Assembly (NCBI GenBank): GCA_904398675.1
Contig: CAJFPI010000045.1
Location: forward strand, 1-6,642
Direction: 5' to 3'
DNA length: 6,642 nt
DNA from: an uncultured Oscillospiraceae bacterium
GTDB taxonomy: Bacteria > Bacillota > Clostridia > Oscillospirales > Oscillospiraceae
Made by a program: the position numbers and the translations under genes
The notes under the pieces: generated by a model
Database searches by the model: none
What the model was told of the DNA's origin: nothing
The model's input: only the letters and a program-made list of their open reading frames with translations
Shown: positions 5,181 through 6,642 of the stretch, piece after piece
Numbering within the stretch: position 1 is the first letter of the stretch
Layout: every line of letters begins with the position of its first letter

Positions 5181-6528
5181 ATTTCTTCTTGTCGTTGTTG
5201 ACGGCGTTCATGAACCGGCGCTGATAGGAGACCACCTGGTTGGTGCTGGTGAACCGGGCCAGATAGCCGGGCTCGGCGGTGATCACCACCCGGTCGATCA
5301 CATCCTGGTACTCCGGGGCCGCCATGAGCCGGTCGATGTCGGGATAGTTGTAGTCGCCCTCCATGGAGCAGAGGATCAGGCGGGTGTCCCGCAGGTTCTC
5401 CTGCCGCAGCAGCCGCAGGTTGTGGCGGACGCCGTCCAGGCCGTCGGCACCCTCGTCATTTTCAAAGTTGCGGTAGCGGATGATATCCTTCGCCTTTTTG
5501 TAGCAGGCCAGGAGATCCGCGTCGGTCTCGCCCTTGGCCAGGTAGTCGTTGGCCAGCATGTGGCTGCGGATGTCCTCCAGGTACTTGACATCCCCGGTGA
5601 GCTCGTAGATATCCACCAGCTTTTTGAACGCCTCGGTCTGTTTCAACCGGTGGCGGATAAAGCTGTTGATGAAATAGGGCTTGGCCTGCAGCGCCAGGGC
5701 TGTTTGATAGGGCTCGAACATCAGGGTGTAATTGATGCGGTAGCCGTGCTCCCGCAGGCGGAGGGCCAGGTTGTGGCCGGCCAGGGCGTCGGCGGTGGAG
5801 CCCTTGTCATAGCGGATGGAGAACCGCTTGTCCCCCTCCATCAGCTCGCCCACGTTGGCGGCGTTGATGGGGCCGGTATGGGGGACCTTGATCACCAGCC
5901 GGTACTCGCTGAGCAGCTCCTTGAACTGCTCGCACTCCTCCAGGATCTTACTGAAATCCTGCTCAAAGGGGTTATTCAGCTCCACAGAGATGTCGCACCC
6001 GGGGCCCAGCACCCGGCCGATCTCCGCCATAACCTCCTCACGGGTCTTGAACTTGCCGCCCACGTTGGCCGCGGGGTTATTGATGAAGAGGTCATAGACG
6101 ATGCCGGGGTTGCAGGTCAGGTTGCCCAGCAGCGGCGCGATGGGAGCTACCTCGTAGGGGTTGGCGGAATCTGCGGAGAAGATCACCTTGGTGGGGCGTT
6201 TTACGCCGTTTTTGTCATAGGAGATGTCGCGGACCAGATCCACCCGCAGCACGCCGCCCGCCTCCAGGCTGCTCTCCAGGCGGAAACCGGCGGGGGTCTC
6301 CCCCTCGGGGACGGAGAAGGTGCGGATTACGTCCTTGAACCGGTCTGTGACGGCGATGTACTTGGCCGCGCCCTTGAGCATGGCGTAGTCGGCGGCGGAG
6401 AGCTGCAGATCCAGCACGCGGCCCACATAGCTCTCCTCATCTCTCGCAGGGCTGGCCTCCAGTGAGCGCAGGGTATAGTTGACGCCGATCCGCCCCTCTC
6501 CGGTGGAGAGATAGTTTACGGTTACCAT
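5179..6528 (-). CDS. Divergent transaldolase-family protein with a ~112-residue N-terminal extension
   Basis: This 449-residue protein contains a transaldolase-type TIM barrel from about residue 113 to 430. Landmarks in order: FSADSANPYEV at 117-127 (D120, the barrel-strand Asp), NLTCNPGIV at 136-144 (N140), DISVELNNP at 179-187 (E183), LVIKVPHTGP at 211-220 (Schiff-base Lys K214), INYTLMFEPYQ at 265-275 (N266, T268), AKPYFINSF at 282-290 (F290), RLILCSMEG at 383-391 and VVITAEPGYLARF at 414-426. These match the E. coli TalB series D17, N35, E96, K132, N154, T156, F178. Where TalB has phosphate-binding R181 and R228, this protein appears to have H293 and E390. The first 112 residues resemble no domain I recognise, and there are insertions after K214 and around 297-380. 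Usual family lengths are about 215-390. ATG at 6528 has GGGAGGA 7 nt upstream; the frame is open to 6576 without a better site. It is first in operon A. Three-carbon ketol transfer or aldol cleavage is inferred, with an atypical substrate. Confidence 0.75.
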   Translation of the reverse strand: MVTVNYLSTGEGRIGVNYTLRSLEASPARDEESYVGRVLDLQLSAADYAMLKGAAKYIAVTDRFKDVIRTFSVPEGETPAGFRLESSLEAGGVLRVDLVRDISYDKNGVKRPTKVIFSADSANPYEVAPIAPLLGNLTCNPGIVYDLFINNPAANVGGKFKTREEVMAEIGRVLGPGCDISVELNNPFEQDFSKILEECEQFKELLSEYRLVIKVPHTGPINAANVGELMEGDKRFSIRYDKGSTADALAGHNLALRLREHGYRINYTLMFEPYQTALALQAKPYFINSFIRHRLKQTEAFKKLVDIYELTGDVKYLEDIRSHMLANDYLAKGETDADLLACYKKAKDIIRYRNFENDEGADGLDGVRHNLRLLRQENLRDTRLILCSMEGDYNYPDIDRLMAAPEYQDVIDRVVITAEPGYLARFTSTNQVVSYQRRFMNAVNNDKKK

Positions 6529-6567
6529 AAATAGTTCCTCCCATCTGATGAAAGTAGAAGAATTTAC

Positions 6568-6609
6568 CACGCTCACAAAAATTATTGTGGCATTCCGATA
6601 ACAAGCGTG
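6568..6609 (-). promoter_or_regulatory. Inverted repeats in the leader of operon A
   Basis: CACGCT (6568-6573) and AGCGTG (6604-6609) form a 6-bp outer inverted repeat. Directly inside its left arm, CACAA (6574-6578) and TTGTG (6585-6589) form a second one with a 6-nt loop. Both lie at the very start of the predicted transcript, between promoter and ribosome binding site. They could fold into an mRNA 5' structure or be a binding site for another regulator; this is unproven. Confidence 0.35.
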
Positions 6610-6611
6610 AT

Positions 6612-6642
6612 ATTATATATACATGTTAAGACATTATATCAA
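6612..6642 (-). promoter_or_regulatory. Promoter of operon A
   Basis: On the minus strand TTGATA (6642-6637) is a 5-of-6 match to the -35 box. A -10 box follows as either TATATA (6619-6614) after 17 nt or a perfect TATAAT (6617-6612) after 19 nt. The start point would be near 6605 and the leader about 77 nt. The -35 box touches the window edge, so upstream elements cannot be seen. Confidence 0.6.
6614..6629. promoter_or_regulatory. Operator-like site, putative GntR binding site 2
   Basis: TATATACATGT (6616-6626) followed by TAA repeats the word at 2133-2143 exactly; over the 16 aligned positions 14 agree with site 1. The left arm is less palindromic here. A second ACAT at 6631-6634 forms a looser inverted repeat with ATGT at 6623-6626. 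As with site 1, it fills the space between -35 and -10. Confidence 0.55.

Noticed and set aside
5422..6465. Long plus-strand frame opposite the transaldolase-like gene
   Set aside because: Antisense shadow with Val/Gly/Ala/Gln-rich composition and no motifs; the minus-strand protein has ordered transaldolase landmarks and a good ribosome binding site.
1..6642. Mobile elements, CRISPR arrays, tRNA or rRNA genes
   Set aside because: No transposase or integrase reading frames, no regularly spaced repeats, and no tRNA-like cloverleaf or rRNA segments were seen on either strand.

Overview
The window is about 6.6 kb of GC-rich coding DNA with strong GGAGG-type ribosome binding sites and short AT-rich intergenic regions. 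That style fits a high-GC, low-oxygen Firmicute such as a gut Oscillospiraceae/Clostridia member; this is an inference from style and gene families, not a species identification. It looks like a compact sugar-phosphate or sugar-acid catabolic locus controlled by one local repressor.

Layout, right to left on the minus strand. Operon A (6528 to 3104) encodes a divergent transaldolase-like protein with an extra N-terminal region, a DapA-superfamily pyruvate aldolase that is probably not DapA, and a PfkB-family 2-keto-3-deoxygluconate-type kinase. A GntR/HutC (UTRA) regulator at 2284-3009 on the plus strand converges on operon A, and a strong hairpin lies between them. Operon B (2058 to the left edge) diverges from the regulator and encodes an RpiB/LacAB-family isomerase, the N-terminal half of a split transketolase, and the C-terminal half, which runs off the window. 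Operon B genes are almost fused: there is a 4-nt gap, then an ATGA overlap.

Both operon promoters carry the same operator-like word (TATATACATGT followed two bases later by AA), in both cases between or overlapping the -35 and -10 boxes. The simplest reading is that the GntR protein represses both operons and lets go when it binds a pathway metabolite.

Working model (inference): the kinase and aldolase handle a 2-keto-3-deoxy sugar acid or similar compound, while the transketolase, isomerase and transaldolase-like enzymes move two- and three-carbon units between sugars. Two enzymes carry substitutions pointing away from the textbook pentose phosphate pathway. The isomerase keeps its catalytic Cys but lacks both His residues used for ring opening by E. 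coli RpiB, which suits a short, non-cyclising substrate such as a tetrose phosphate. The transaldolase-like enzyme keeps the Schiff-base and proton-relay residues but appears to have lost the two phosphate-binding Arg residues. No transporter or dehydrogenase is visible, so the entry substrate cannot be named from this window.
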